Positions 1 to 8,588 are shown, counted from the first letter of the stretch. The stretch: DNA of 64,000 nt from JBPYCR01 sp051846935 (GCF_051846935.1 NZ_JBPYCS010000004.1:62001-126000), one strand, 5' to 3'. Made by a program: numbers and translations. Notes: generated by a model not told the origin, from the sequence alone.

Positions 1-1456
1 ATAAGTTTGATACGTGCTGAATTGTTTCATCCGTAATAATCGGCGTCTGATCCTCACCATAAAATACTGGTATTGGAACGCCCCACGTCCGCTGACGGGA
101 AATACACCAATCTTCTCGGTCACGAACCATGTTATATAAACGGGTTTCGCCCCAATGTGGATACCAATTTACTTTTTTAATCTCTTGTAAAATATCGTGT
201 CTGAAGTCTTTAATGGAAGCGAACCATTGTGATGTTGCACGGAAAATCGTCGGTTTTTTCGTACGCCAATCATGTGGATACGAATGTGTAATAAACTTTA
301 GCAATAGTAGTGCACCGACTTCATCTAGCTTTTCTGTAACTGCTTTATTCGCTTCGTCATAAAACATCCCTGTAAAGCCAGGTGCTTCCTTCGTAAAATA
401 CCCTCTTTCATCAATCGGACATAGTACATCGATATTGTATTGCTTCGCTACATAAAAATCATCTTCCCCGTGACCAGGTGCGGTATGCACACAACCAGTT
501 CCAGCCTCTGTTGTTACATGGTCTCCTAGCATTACAATTGATTCTCTCTCGTAAAACGGATGCTTTGCAACAATTTTATCTGCTGCTTGACCTTTAAAGG
601 TTTTAACGATAGTCGCCTCTTCCCAGCCAAATTCTTCCTCAAGTGGTTCTAATAGATCGTGAGCAACAACATATTTTTCATTGTTTACTGCAACGACTAC
701 GTATTCTAAATTTGGATGAAGACTGATACCTAAGTTAGCAGGAATTGTCCATGGTGTCGTTGTCCAAATAATAAACTTCTCTCCACCTTCAAGCAATCCT
801 TTTCCATCAATCGTTTCAAATGCGACATAAATAGAAGGTGAGCGTTTATCTTTGTATTCAATCTCGGCTTCTGCTAATGCAGACTCAGAGGATGGAGACC
901 AATAGACAGGCTTTAATCCTTTATAAATGTATCCTTTTTTCGCCATCTCTCCAAAAACTTTAATTTGTGCCGCTTCATATTCTTTCGTAAGAGTAATATA
1001 CGGATTATCCCAATCGCCTCGCACACCGAGCTGTTTAAACTGCTCACGCTGATTATCAATTTGTTCCATCGCATAATCGGCACACATTTGGCGAAACTCT
1101 GCCACCGGTATTTGTTTTCGATTAATTTTTTTCTTTTTCGTTAGCGCCGTCTCAATTGGCAGACCGTGTGTGTCCCACCCCGGAATATATGGTGCATGAT
1201 ACCCAGCCATTGATTTATAGCGGGTAATAAAATCTTTTAATATTTTATTCAATGCATGCCCGATGTGGAGGTCACCATTCGCATACGGAGGCCCATCATG
1301 TAAAATAAACAACGGTCTATCTTTTGTTCTTTCTAAATTTTTCTCGTACAAATTTCTATCTTCCCAATCCTGTCTACGAATTGGTTCTTTATTTGGTAGG
1401 TTGCCCCGCATTGGGAATTCTGTTTTTGGCATGAGCAACGTGTCTTTATAATTCAT
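1..1456 (-). CDS. ileS: Isoleucyl-tRNA synthetase, N-terminal part (runs off the window)
   Basis: Charges tRNA-Ile with isoleucine in the cytoplasm (class I aminoacyl-tRNA synthetase). The visible 485 codons begin MNYKDTLLMPKTEFPMRGNL. The class I signature HIGH is at residues 64-67, after LHDGPPYANGD. The CP1 editing domain is represented by TTPWTIPANL near residue 235. The KMSKS loop lies in the unseen C-terminal half (family length is about 920 residues), so this gene is partial because of the window edge, not broken. The ATG is preceded by TAAGGAGGATAAAT, an ideal ribosome binding site. It is preceded by a T-box leader with an Ile specifier and its own promoter, and divIVA lies upstream, the usual Bacillus order. 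Confidence 0.97.
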   Translation of the reverse strand, partial: MNYKDTLLMPKTEFPMRGNLPNKEPIRRQDWEDRNLYEKNLERTKDRPLFILHDGPPYANGDLHIGHALNKILKDFITRYKSMAGYHAPYIPGWDTHGLPIETALTKKKKINRKQIPVAEFRQMCADYAMEQIDNQREQFKQLGVRGDWDNPYITLTKEYEAAQIKVFGEMAKKGYIYKGLKPVYWSPSSESALAEAEIEYKDKRSPSIYVAFETIDGKGLLEGGEKFIIWTTTPWTIPANLGISLHPNLEYVVVAVNNEKYVVAHDLLEPLEEEFGWEEATIVKTFKGQAADKIVAKHPFYERESIVMLGDHVTTEAGTGCVHTAPGHGEDDFYVAKQYNIDVLCPIDERGYFTKEAPGFTGMFYDEANKAVTEKLDEVGALLLLKFITHSYPHDWRTKKPTIFRATSQWFASIKDFRHDILQEIKKVNWYPHWGETRLYNMVRDREDWCISRQRTWGVPIPVFYGEDQTPIITDETIQHVSNL

Positions 1457-1499
1457 TTATTTATCCTCCTTACAAACGTTTAATTAACAATTTTTTCAT

Positions 1500-1782
1500 A
1501 AAAATAAAAAAGGCCTCAAAATCCCTGGAAAAGGGACGAGAAGACCCGCGGTACCACCCTCATAAATTTATAAATAAATCCACTTTATCATTCGTAACGT
1601 GAATGAATCGGCCGATTCTACTTAGTTTCAAATGGCTACTCCGGAATGATAAAATAAAAGGTATCTGTACCAGGCTTTCACCGCTCCCTGACTCGCTTAA
1701 CAAGATCTATACTTTTATTCGTTCCCATCATCGTATTTATTAGCGTTAGGACGCCTATTAATCGTTTAAGCAATGTATATGA
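1500..1782 (-). promoter_or_regulatory. T-box leader controlling ileS, Ile specifier ATC
   Basis: Read on the minus strand, the conserved T-box GGGTGGTACCGCGGG is at 1559-1545. It is followed by a terminator whose arms are about 1547-1530 and 1522-1510, with a T-tract at about 1510-1501. In stem I, an 8-bp helix pairs 1719-1712 (AATAAAAG) with 1660-1653 (CTTTTATT). Directly below it on the 3' side is TTATCA, so ATC at 1650-1648 sits where the specifier codon should be. Known T-box logic is that uncharged tRNA-Ile pairs with the specifier and with the antiterminator bulge and allows read-through into ileS. The assignment to Ile rests on both the codon and the downstream gene. Confidence 0.93.
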
Positions 1783-1787
1783 AATGA

Positions 1788-1816
1788 ATTATATGTAAAA
1801 TTCCAAACAACGTCAA
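1788..1816 (-). promoter_or_regulatory. SigA-type promoter of the ileS leader
   Basis: On the minus strand TTGACG (1816-1811) and TATAAT (1793-1788) are separated by exactly 17 bp. It lies just upstream of the T-box leader and downstream of the divIVA stop, so transcription would start near 1781. Confidence 0.85.
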
Positions 1817-1841
1817 GGCTCACGTTCCTATTAATGACGTA

Positions 1842-2345
1842 TTACTCTACTTTTTCCGCATATTCTTGATTTTTTTCTAATTCCGCATCAAACAGCTCTT
1901 CCCAATCGTTCGTACCGACCATATCTAATTGGGCCTCAATTAGCATTTTTAAACGTGTTCTAAATACTTTTGCTTGTTTTTTCAATTCCTCTACATCCAT
2001 AGAGATTCTTCTCGATTCACTTAACGCTTCGTTTATTATACGATCCGCATTTTTCTCTGCTTCTTTAATTATAAGCTTTGCTTCTTTACGTGCGTTCCCT
2101 TTTACTTCTTCCGCTGTTTCCTGAGCAATTACAATCGACTTATTTAACGTATTTTCAATAGTTGTAAAGTGGCCAACTTTTTCATTTAATTCTTTCACTT
2201 TCTCTTTTAATTCTCTTTTTTCTCTAATCGTTAACTCATAATCTTTAACTACTTGATCAAGAAAGTCGTTCACTTCATCTTCGTCGTAACCGCGAAAGCT
2301 GCGGGTAAACTCCTTATTATGAATATCCAGTGGTGATAACGGCAC
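1842..2345 (-). CDS. divIVA: Cell division initiation protein DivIVA
   Basis: Binds negatively curved membrane at poles and septa and recruits division-site and chromosome-anchoring partners. The N-terminal lipid-binding domain shows PLSPLDIHNKEFTRSFRGY, followed by DEDEVNDFLDQVVKDYE. Residues from about 30 to 150 are a Lys/Glu-rich coiled coil. The start is placed at the GTG at 2345, giving MPLSPLDIHN as in the family and a spacing of 8 nt from GAGGAGG. A GTG at 2354 would overlap the ribosome binding site. The 167-residue length is normal. It is the last gene of the ylm operon before ileS. Confidence 0.96.
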   Translation of the reverse strand: MPLSPLDIHNKEFTRSFRGYDEDEVNDFLDQVVKDYELTIREKRELKEKVKELNEKVGHFTTIENTLNKSIVIAQETAEEVKGNARKEAKLIIKEAEKNADRIINEALSESRRISMDVEELKKQAKVFRTRLKMLIEAQLDMVGTNDWEELFDAELEKNQEYAEKVE

Positions 2346-2477
2346 GTATGCCACCTCCTCATTAATCGGTCCATTTTATCCTATTATAATATAAAATTCG
2401 AATAACTCCACTAATTTCTGACAAAGTTCTTAGCGGTTCACTCTAGTGTTTAAAACGAAATCACGAAATTATTTCGG

Positions 2478-3257
2478 TTACATTTTCAATATAGCTGTCG
2501 TAATCCGCAGTTTTTCTTTCTTTGTCTGCCCATGAATTTGTTTTAGCTTACTTCGTCCTTTGCCTCGAACTGAAAGCAAATCTCCCTCCATTAACTGAAA
2601 TGCGCTGTCCTCCACTACTTTATAATTTACTTTTACTGCTTTTTTTTGAATGTATTGAACAGCACTTTTCCTTGATAATCGATATATTTCCTTTAGTACG
2701 ACGTCTAGACGTAAAGATGCTACGGTTTTAATAGATTCATCCCACTCCGGTTTCATTTCCAGCTGATTAGAGAATGCTATTTGCTTCAATTGAATGGAAG
2801 CATTTTTAATTCGTGTTAAATGAGCAACGACGTAAGTTGCAATCTCTGCCGCAACAACAATTTGAATCCGGTCTTCTGTAACGATAATATCTCCAAGCTT
2901 TTTGCGGTCAATTCCTAAAGATAGAAAAGCCCCCAAAACATGTCGATGTGTAATCTCATTAAATTTCCTTTGATATGTGGCTTGTAGTAGCGCCAATTGA
3001 TAATCTGTGCTGGTTATTTCTTCGTAAAATGGTGCAATGACGGATCGTTTTCTTTCCGTATCTCCTGTCCCACCAAAGAAAGCAAATTGAACATCCGCAT
3101 TTGCTGTGCCGACTATACTTTTTAAAATGTGTTGTTCACGTGGATCCAAAAAATCCGTTAAATGACTGCAATATGTTTGTTCTACTGTTTCTTTCCATGA
3201 TAACACTTTATCGATAAAAGAATGCTCATCCGCTCTAAAATGCTGATAAATACTCAT
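2478..3257 (-). CDS. ylmH: S4-domain RNA-binding protein YlmH
   Basis: Cytoplasmic RNA-binding protein of the YlmH/RqcP2 family, which is related to the ribosome-quality-control factor RqcP. The 259 residues have an N-terminal YlmH domain and a C-terminal S4 domain from about residue 183, seen in RLDVVLKEIYRLSRKSAVQ and the following VKVNYKVVEDSAFQLMEGD. It lies between ylmG and divIVA in the conserved order, 10 bp downstream of ylmG, so it is probably cotranscribed. Its location in a division operon is conserved in Firmicutes although the molecular role is in translation. The family is clear; the exact cellular role is inferred. Confidence 0.93.
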   Translation of the reverse strand: MSIYQHFRADEHSFIDKVLSWKETVEQTYCSHLTDFLDPREQHILKSIVGTANADVQFAFFGGTGDTERKRSVIAPFYEEITSTDYQLALLQATYQRKFNEITHRHVLGAFLSLGIDRKKLGDIIVTEDRIQIVVAAEIATYVVAHLTRIKNASIQLKQIAFSNQLEMKPEWDESIKTVASLRLDVVLKEIYRLSRKSAVQYIQKKAVKVNYKVVEDSAFQLMEGDLLSVRGKGRSKLKQIHGQTKKEKLRITTAILKM

Positions 3258-3267
3258 TGTTATTCAT

Positions 3268-3531
3268 TCATCCAATCATTTGAAATAAAGCGAGCAGGCC
3301 ACTTCGTGCTAAATATAATACAAAAATCGCAACAATAGGGGAAATGTCAATCATCCCGATAGGCGGTATGAATTTTCTAAATTGCTCTAAATACGGTTCA
3401 CACATTCCACCTAAAAAATTGCCAAATGAAGATTCCCTAGCGCCCGGAAACCAGGACATTAATATATAAATAAGTAAAGCATAACTATAAATAACTAAAG
3501 CAAGATCTAAAATACTGTATAATTGCCACAT
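3268..3531 (-). CDS. ylmG: YggT-family membrane protein YlmG
   Basis: Small integral membrane protein of 87 residues. Two hydrophobic segments (about 5-27 and 64-84) flank a short conserved loop containing SWFPGARESSFGNFL and EPYLEQFRKFIPP, typical of the YGGT family. Homologues are found next to sepF in bacteria and affect division or plastid nucleoid distribution, but no biochemical activity is established. It is 6 bp downstream of sepF and 10 bp upstream of ylmH, tightly placed in the operon. Confidence 0.9.
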   Translation of the reverse strand: MWQLYSILDLALVIYSYALLIYILMSWFPGARESSFGNFLGGMCEPYLEQFRKFIPPIGMIDISPIVAIFVLYLARSGLLALFQMIG

Positions 3532-3537
3532 AATCGA

Positions 3538-3963
3538 CTACCATCCTTTATCAAATTCATCCGACTCCACTGGCGAATCGGTTATCGAACCCGTTACATC
3601 CACATTATCGGGCGTACATAAAAACGTTTCAGGGCCTAGCTTTTGAATATCACCTTTCACCGCATAAACGGTCCCGCTAAGGAAATCAACAATTCGTTTT
3701 GCTTGCATATGGTCAACACGTTGCAAATTAATTACAACCGCACGTCGATTAACTATATTATCTGCTATTTCTTGTGCTTCATTGTATGATCTCGGTTCAC
3801 AAAGTACTACTCTTGATGTCGGCTGCTGGATTTTAGATAAATTTACTACATTTTTTCCATCTTGCTTATCTTGTAAACCTTCGTGGGGATATTCCGTATC
3901 TTCAACATATTCATACGTCTCATCAACTGTAAAAAAATTTTTAAACTTATTTTTAATGCTCAT
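3538..3963 (-). CDS. sepF: Cell division protein SepF
   Basis: FtsZ-binding membrane anchor that bundles FtsZ filaments and acts early in septum assembly alongside FtsA. The 141 residues begin with an amphipathic, membrane-binding N-terminus (MSIKNKFKNFFTVDE), followed by an acidic linker and a C-terminal DUF552 domain from about residue 50, including VVLCEPRSYNEAQEIAD and RRAVVINLQRVD. It starts at an ATG preceded by GTGAGGTGATCGT. ylmE is 9 bp upstream and ylmG 6 bp downstream. Confidence 0.96.
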   Translation of the reverse strand: MSIKNKFKNFFTVDETYEYVEDTEYPHEGLQDKQDGKNVVNLSKIQQPTSRVVLCEPRSYNEAQEIADNIVNRRAVVINLQRVDHMQAKRIVDFLSGTVYAVKGDIQKLGPETFLCTPDNVDVTGSITDSPVESDEFDKGW

Positions 3964-3972
3964 ACGATCACC

Positions 3973-4653
3973 TCACGTTTCATTTGTTCCAACTAGTTTG
4001 GAACCGATACGAATATGAGTTGCACCTTCTTCAATTGCTAGCTCATAATCATTACTCATTCCCATTGAAAGATACGCACAAGGGGCATGAGCCAATTGTT
4101 CTCGTTGGATGCTGTCTCGTAATTCAGCTAAATCTCTAAAAACTTTTCTTAATAATGCTTCATCTGTTACATGGGGAGCCATCGTCATCAACCCAACAAC
4201 ACGAACCTTTTCATACGATTCCAGCTGCTTAATAAAAGGTAGCGTTTCCTCTGGGGATAACCCATGCTTTGATTCTTCTCCGCTTACATTTACTTGTATA
4301 AAACATTCAATTGGGCTATTTGCACGCTTGTCAATTTGTTTAGCAACAGATAATCGATCCAGTGAATGAATTACATTTATCTTATCAATAACGTCCTTCA
4401 CCTTTCGAGATTGCAATGTACCGATAAAATGCCAGGTAGCCTCGTTATCTATACTATTATATTTTCTTGTCAATTCTTCTGCTCGATTTTCACCGATATT
4501 TGTAATTCCGGCACGGATAGCTTCTTCTGTTCGTTCTATTGTAACATATTTTGTTACACCTATTATCGTTATTTCTTCACGCTTTCTATTTACTTTTTCA
4601 CATGCTCGTTCTATATTTTCTTCGATTGTTTTTAAGTTCGATCGTACATCCAT
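3973..4653 (-). CDS. ylmE: YggS-family pyridoxal phosphate-binding protein YlmE
   Basis: Member of the PLPBP/YggS family, which binds pyridoxal 5'-phosphate and helps keep B6 vitamers and amino or keto acid pools balanced; no catalysis has been established. The single-domain TIM-barrel fold is 226 residues long. Lys35 in IIGVTKYVT is the expected PLP lysine, and LMTMAPH and SMGMSNDYELAIEEGATHIR are family signatures. It precedes sepF by 9 bp. In B. subtilis the upstream gene is ylmD; here the upstream gene is ylmC across a 141-bp gap with no room for ylmD. Confidence 0.95.
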   Translation of the reverse strand: MDVRSNLKTIEENIERACEKVNRKREEITIIGVTKYVTIERTEEAIRAGITNIGENRAEELTRKYNSIDNEATWHFIGTLQSRKVKDVIDKINVIHSLDRLSVAKQIDKRANSPIECFIQVNVSGEESKHGLSPEETLPFIKQLESYEKVRVVGLMTMAPHVTDEALLRKVFRDLAELRDSIQREQLAHAPCAYLSMGMSNDYELAIEEGATHIRIGSKLVGTNET

Positions 4654-4794
4654 TGCGTCGTATCTCTCCTGTTCAAATATTGTCCAATAATATTGTATAT
4701 ATTTAATAATTAATTGAGAAAATAATTGCTTCTACATTATTCTACCATATTTTCTGTTTTCTTCATTCATTCTGTAAGAAATTAAGACGGATTA

Positions 4795-5025
4795 TTACTC
4801 ATTAACAAGAATAACATCTGAACCGATCGTTGTAATTTGTTCCCAATACACCATTCGCTCTTCGACTTTTTTGAACATTGTCCCTTTTGCTCCACGATCT
4901 GCAACAATGAGCGCAATAATAAAGCCACGGTCAGGGTCAATTTCCAAATCATGAATAAATCCGAGGCGCTTTCCACTATTCACTACAATAATTTCTTTTA
5001 ATTGTAATTGCGATAGTTTAATCAT
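4795..5025 (-). CDS. ylmC: PRC-barrel protein YlmC/YmxH family
   Basis: Small soluble protein of 76 residues with a PRC-barrel-like sequence (GKRLGFIHDLEIDPDRGFI). Members of the YlmC/YmxH family occur in spore formers, and the function is not established. It is the first gene of the ylm operon here. A promoter-like element lies about 75-105 bp upstream and the sigG terminator lies between it and sigG, so it is probably transcribed apart from sigG. The ATG is preceded by AAGGTGGTGAAACGGA. Confidence 0.88.
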   Translation of the reverse strand: MIKLSQLQLKEIIVVNSGKRLGFIHDLEIDPDRGFIIALIVADRGAKGTMFKKVEERMVYWEQITTIGSDVILVNE

Positions 5026-5101
5026 TCCGTTTCACCACCTTATTATCCATTTATATGCAAGTATCCATATATTTTTCATTTTTATAGAAGGTCTTTTTTT
5101 A

Positions 5102-5130
5102 TTATTATCGTAGTTTGAGTTAATTGTCAT
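5102..5130 (-). promoter_or_regulatory. Probable SigA promoter of the ylm operon
   Basis: On the minus strand ATGACA (5130-5125) and TAATAA (5107-5102) are separated by 17 bp. It is about 80 bp upstream of ylmC and downstream of the sigG terminator. Confidence 0.55.
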
Positions 5131-5164
5131 TGTTGATTTCAGTAATTAATCCGATCTTGAATGC

Positions 5165-5210
5165 AAAAAAAGCCAGATAATCCAGTTTCTAAGAACTGAA
5201 CTGTCTGACT
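5165..5210 (-). terminator. Rho-independent terminator of sigG
   Basis: On the minus strand a long imperfect stem (5210-5191 with 5188-5171, AGTCAGACAGTTCAG against CTGGATTATCTGGCT) is followed by seven T residues. It lies about 150 bp beyond the sigG stop. Confidence 0.85.
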
Positions 5211-5358
5211 TTGCTGTTTTATATCGTTGATCGCTCAAAGTCTTACATGACAATTTATACTTTCCAATGCAGCGTCCGTATTCTCGGAATAAAACTACTT
5301 CCTGTACTATTTCAGAATACAGCAGGAGTTGGCCATTTAGTTTTAGTCGAGTACGTTT

Positions 5359-6141
5359 TTATTGAAACATGTCACTATTCATCTGTTCGATTGCGGCCTT
5401 TTCAAGTCTCGATACTTGTGCTTGCGAAATTCCAATTTCCTCTGCAACCTCCATTTGTGTCTTTCCTTGAAAAAATCGTTTATCCAATATCATCTTTTCT
5501 CTATCTCCGAGTAAATGCATGCCTTCCTTAAGTGAGAGCTTATCATCCCATAACTCTTCAGAATTCTTTGTGTCACTAATTTGATCCATCACATAAATAG
5601 GGTCGCCCCCATCATTATAAATTGGCTCGAACAGAGAAACAGGATCTTGAATTGCGTCCATTGCAAATATAATATCAGAATGTGGCACACCCATTTCCTC
5701 GGCAATCTCCATAGGGGTCGGCTCTTCTTGTGTTTTACTAATAAGTCTTTCTCTAATCTGAAGAGCTTTATATGCTGTGTCCCGTAGAGAACGAGACACC
5801 CGAATCGGATTGTTATCACGTAAGTATCTTCTAATTTCGCCGATAATCATTGGAACAGCATATGTCGAAAAACGAACATTATGGCTTAAATCAAAATTAT
5901 CAATTGACTTCATGAGCCCAATACATCCAACTTGAAATAAATCATCTACATATTCACCACGATTATTAAATCGTTTAATCACACTTAATACGAGCCGTAA
6001 ATTGCCATTTACAAGCTTTTCTCTTGCTGATAAGTCTCCTTCTGATTGCATCTTAGCAAATAACTTTCTCATTTCTTCGTTTTTTAATACTGGTAGCTTT
6101 GATGTATCAACACCACATATCTCAACCTTATGTCTTAGCAT
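5359..6141 (-). CDS. sigG: Forespore sigma factor SigG
   Basis: RNA polymerase sigma factor that drives late forespore genes after engulfment. The 260 residues match the B. subtilis length. Seen are the N-terminal VEICGVDTSKLPVLKNEEM, region 2 with DDLFQVGCIGLMKSIDNFDL and FSTYAVPMIIGEIRRYLRD, and region 4.2 with GISQAQVSRLEKAAIEQM. The ATG has GGGAGG 9 nt upstream. A SigF-type promoter directly upstream fits the known rule that SigF starts sigG transcription in the forespore. sigE is upstream in the same direction, so some read-through from spoIIG is possible. Confidence 0.97.
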   Translation of the reverse strand: MLRHKVEICGVDTSKLPVLKNEEMRKLFAKMQSEGDLSAREKLVNGNLRLVLSVIKRFNNRGEYVDDLFQVGCIGLMKSIDNFDLSHNVRFSTYAVPMIIGEIRRYLRDNNPIRVSRSLRDTAYKALQIRERLISKTQEEPTPMEIAEEMGVPHSDIIFAMDAIQDPVSLFEPIYNDGGDPIYVMDQISDTKNSEELWDDKLSLKEGMHLLGDREKMILDKRFFQGKTQMEVAEEIGISQAQVSRLEKAAIEQMNSDMFQ

Positions 6142-6178
6142 TCTCTTTTACCTCCCAGTTGGTGATGCTGTATGAGGA

Positions 6179-6208
6179 CAGTATCTCCTCCTGAGAGATT
6201 TTTTATGC
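6179..6208 (-). promoter_or_regulatory. SigF (or SigG)-type promoter of sigG
   Basis: On the minus strand GCATA (6208-6204) is followed after 15 bp by GGAGATACTG (6188-6179). This fits the forespore consensus, GywTA then about 15 bp then GGnrAnAnTw, except at the last base. SigF and SigG recognise nearly the same sequence, so autoregulation by SigG is possible too. Confidence 0.75.
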
Positions 6209-6280
6209 AAGCTTAAAAAGTAAAAAAATGGTTGAAATATTTTGCCTTTAAGAGAAATGCACGTACATCGACGCTTCTAC

Positions 6281-7000
6281 CTACACCATCTTATTAAATT
6301 CTTTTTTCAGTCGGCGAATTATTTTTTTTTCTAATCGAGAAATATATGACTGCGATATCCCTAACATATCTGCTACATCTTTTTGTGTTTTTTCCTCCTT
6401 GCCTATTAAACCAAATCGGAGCTCCATTATTTGTTTTTCACGATCATTTAGTTGGGATAAAGCATTTGTTAGTAATTGTTTATCTACTTTTGTTTCAAGA
6501 TTTTTCGTAATAATGTCAATCTCAGTTCCTAAAACGTCTGATAAGAGTAACTCATTTCCATCCCAATCAACATTCAGCGGCTCATCAAAAGATACTTCGG
6601 ATCGAAGTTTGTTATTTCTTCTTAAATACATGAGTATTTCATTTTCAATACAACGTGAGGCATACGTTGCCAGCTTTATATTTCTCTCCGGATTAAATGT
6701 GTTAATTGCTTTTATAAGACCAATTGTTCCGATACTAATTAAATCTTCAATATTAATACCTGTATTTTCAAATTTACGAGCAATATATACAACTAGACGC
6801 AAATTGCGTTCAATTAATATCGCACGTGCCGATTGATCTCCTTTTGGTAATAATTGTAATAGCTTTTTCTCTTCGTCCTTTTCCAGGGGAGGAGGTAATG
6901 CTGTCTTCCCTCCAATATAATAAATTTCATCCGTTTTAATTTTTAATTTAATTAAAAGTTTATACCAAGCTAAGCGTAAACGTAATTTCATTCCGGTCAA
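6281..7000 (-). CDS. sigE: Mother-cell sigma factor SigE (pro-SigE)
   Basis: Sigma factor for early mother-cell sporulation genes, made as an inactive membrane-bound precursor. The pro-sequence is visible: a basic amphipathic N-terminus, MTGMKLRLRLAWYKLLIKLK, then IKTDEIYYIGGKTALPPPL around the expected SpoIIGA cleavage site (about residues 26-30). Region 2 contains RNLRLVVYIARKFENTGINI and LATYASRCIENEILMYLRR. Region 4 ends with GISQSYISRLEKKI. The start is a TTG at 7000, with GGAG 9 nt upstream, giving exactly the same pro-sequence length as B. subtilis. It lies 44 bp downstream of spoIIGA, the protease that matures it. Confidence 0.97.
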   Translation of the reverse strand: MTGMKLRLRLAWYKLLIKLKIKTDEIYYIGGKTALPPPLEKDEEKKLLQLLPKGDQSARAILIERNLRLVVYIARKFENTGINIEDLISIGTIGLIKAINTFNPERNIKLATYASRCIENEILMYLRRNNKLRSEVSFDEPLNVDWDGNELLLSDVLGTEIDIITKNLETKVDKQLLTNALSQLNDREKQIMELRFGLIGKEEKTQKDVADMLGISQSYISRLEKKIIRRLKKEFNKMV

Positions 7001-7044
7001 CAGTCATCGCTCCTTCTAACTTTATTTTAGTTGTATGTACTTCA

Positions 7045-7953
7045 TCATGCAGCCAGTTTAATTATTTGCGGTTGCAATAAACAGTGATAGCTATCATCGT
7101 GTGTCAACTGAGCAAATTGTATACCAATTAAACAATGCTTTGTCGTTATTGCCTTTTCACCGTATTCAATAATTAATTTGTCTGGCTTTAGTGCGAGTAA
7201 AAACTGGCTGCTACCATCAACACCTTGGTATGGAACAAAATGTAAATCATTTTCCCATTTGCCAGGAACGTGTGAGAAATCAAACGATTGAAATGCCAGT
7301 TCTAAAAGCTTCCATTCCTGTTCGGTAAACCAGTGCAACAGAAATGACTTATCACAAACAATAACAGGCTTTTTCGTTAATGGATCTACTAGCTGGTTGC
7401 CACTATCAATATAGCCTGTCGTTGTATAACTGTTCCCTTTCATTTGTATTGTGACCGGATATAATTGATCATATCGAATCTTTTCGACCGCGTGCTTGTC
7501 CATACGGTTCTTTGTAAATAACCAAACAAATGGGAAACCAATAATTACAAGAAACCAACTGACCGGATCCCCATAACCACCATGAAATGTTAGAAATCCA
7601 TTTCCAGATCGTTGAAAGGTATCTTGAAGTAAAAAATGTATACCGAATAATCCACCCCCTATAGAAAATGAAATAAAATAAAAAAGAAACAATAATTTAA
7701 TCACTTGATACAAAGAAACGAAAGGAAACGTACAAAATATAATAACAATCGAATATAAAACTTTCCCAAAAAAGGTTGTAAAAAAAGATGCTGGAAAATA
7801 TATCGAGATTGGCACGAGTAATGACGCGACAAAGGCACCGAAAAGAACTCTGACCTTTTTCGTATGAACTTTTGCTAATGCCTGAGTTAGCAGCAAGAGT
7901 AGCAAATCAATTAAAAAGTTCAATAGCCAGACTACGTCCAGATATATTGCCAC
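7045..7953 (-). CDS. spoIIGA: Pro-SigE processing aspartic protease SpoIIGA
   Basis: Membrane-embedded aspartic protease that cleaves pro-SigE in the mother cell after a signal from SpoIIR. The N-terminal half (about residues 1-150) has five hydrophobic segments. The cytoplasmic C-terminal half carries the protease motif TTGYIDSGNQLVDPLT, with the catalytic Asp in DSGN. It is 302 residues long, against 309 in B. subtilis. The start is a GTG with GAGAGGAA 7 nt upstream and the family opening AIYLDVVWLLNF. It forms the spoIIG operon with sigE, and a Spo0A-box-like site lies about 130 bp upstream. Confidence 0.95.
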   Translation of the reverse strand: MAIYLDVVWLLNFLIDLLLLLLTQALAKVHTKKVRVLFGAFVASLLVPISIYFPASFFTTFFGKVLYSIVIIFCTFPFVSLYQVIKLLFLFYFISFSIGGGLFGIHFLLQDTFQRSGNGFLTFHGGYGDPVSWFLVIIGFPFVWLFTKNRMDKHAVEKIRYDQLYPVTIQMKGNSYTTTGYIDSGNQLVDPLTKKPVIVCDKSFLLHWFTEQEWKLLELAFQSFDFSHVPGKWENDLHFVPYQGVDGSSQFLLALKPDKLIIEYGEKAITTKHCLIGIQFAQLTHDDSYHCLLQPQIIKLAA

Positions 7954-8079
7954 GATGCTCTTCCTCTCTTCACTAGCATTAATTCGTACTAGGCTAGTTC
8001 AATTATATGAAGTATAGCTGAGCCATCGAGCAAAGTCTGTCATATCCTGTATGCAGAACGAGACTATTTTCAACTATTT

Positions 8080-8087
8080 TTCGGCAA
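8080..8087 (-). promoter_or_regulatory. Candidate Spo0A box upstream of spoIIGA
   Basis: On the minus strand the sequence TTGCCGAA matches the 0A-box core TGNCGAA. It lies about 130 bp upstream of the spoIIGA start, and spoIIG is a classical Spo0A-P activated operon. A short match in AT-rich DNA is weak evidence by itself, and only one clear box was seen. Confidence 0.4.
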
Positions 8088-8272
8088 GTTTGTCGGTGTA
8101 TGCTTTCCCAAATCGTCATGGAGTTTATCGGCTTTTTCATTTCGTACTTACTTCAACTAATTATTTTATCTAAAAGATGGGAGTGATCGTGTTAACGATC
8201 ATAGGCAAGCGTTTTGAAAGAAAAAACAGCGGAGTTGTCGTTTACTTAAGCGTTTTTCTAGTTCTAAAAAAT

Positions 8273-8500
8273 ATAGTTCTTTGTCAAATGACGTTGGTGA
8301 TGTATTTTAGGTCGAGGAATACCTACTAATGAAGTAGAACGAAAATATCAGCTTGCGTCCTGATTTCGCTAACTTGCACTACAGCCAACAGGATTTAAAC
8401 CGGCACGACCTCAGCTTCTGTAGCTCCTCTATCCGATTCGCTACAGTGATCTTCGGGCGCGTGCTATTTCCGTAGGAGTCCGTCGACTTTCGCTCCAGTC
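8273..8500. repeat. Interspersed repeat, copy A
   Basis: The left 110 bp (TTCTTTG, ATGACGTTGGTGA, GTCGAGGAATAC, CTGATTTCGCT, ACTTGCACTACAGCC) is repeated in inverted orientation at copy C with few differences. The right part (CGGCACGACCTCA, CCGTAGGAGTC, TTTCGCTCCA) resembles a short repeat frequent in Bacillaceae intergenic regions, recalled from memory. No coding capacity is supported. Confidence 0.75.
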
Positions 8501-8588
8501 CGCTTAAAGAGGGCTAACAGCCTTATTGCACACTTCCCTACCAAAAAGTAATATGATTTTTCTTCACGAACACTATTTATTGTAGAGC

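Larger units (their letters stand above)
5026..5358. other. Intergenic region sigG-ylmC
   Basis: About 330 bp without a gene. It holds the sigG terminator (5165-5210) and the ylmC promoter (5102-5130). The ylmA gene found here in B. subtilis is not present, and no further structure was recognised. Confidence 0.7.

Noticed and set aside
8177..8329. A 50-codon plus-strand frame with GGGAGTG upstream of an internal GTG
   Set aside because: It runs into repeat copy A, where copy C has indels that break the frame, and the sequence matches no known protein.
8390..8470. GC-rich stretch that could suggest a tRNA or small RNA
   Set aside because: No cloverleaf or CCA end; it is better explained as the tail of repeat copy A.
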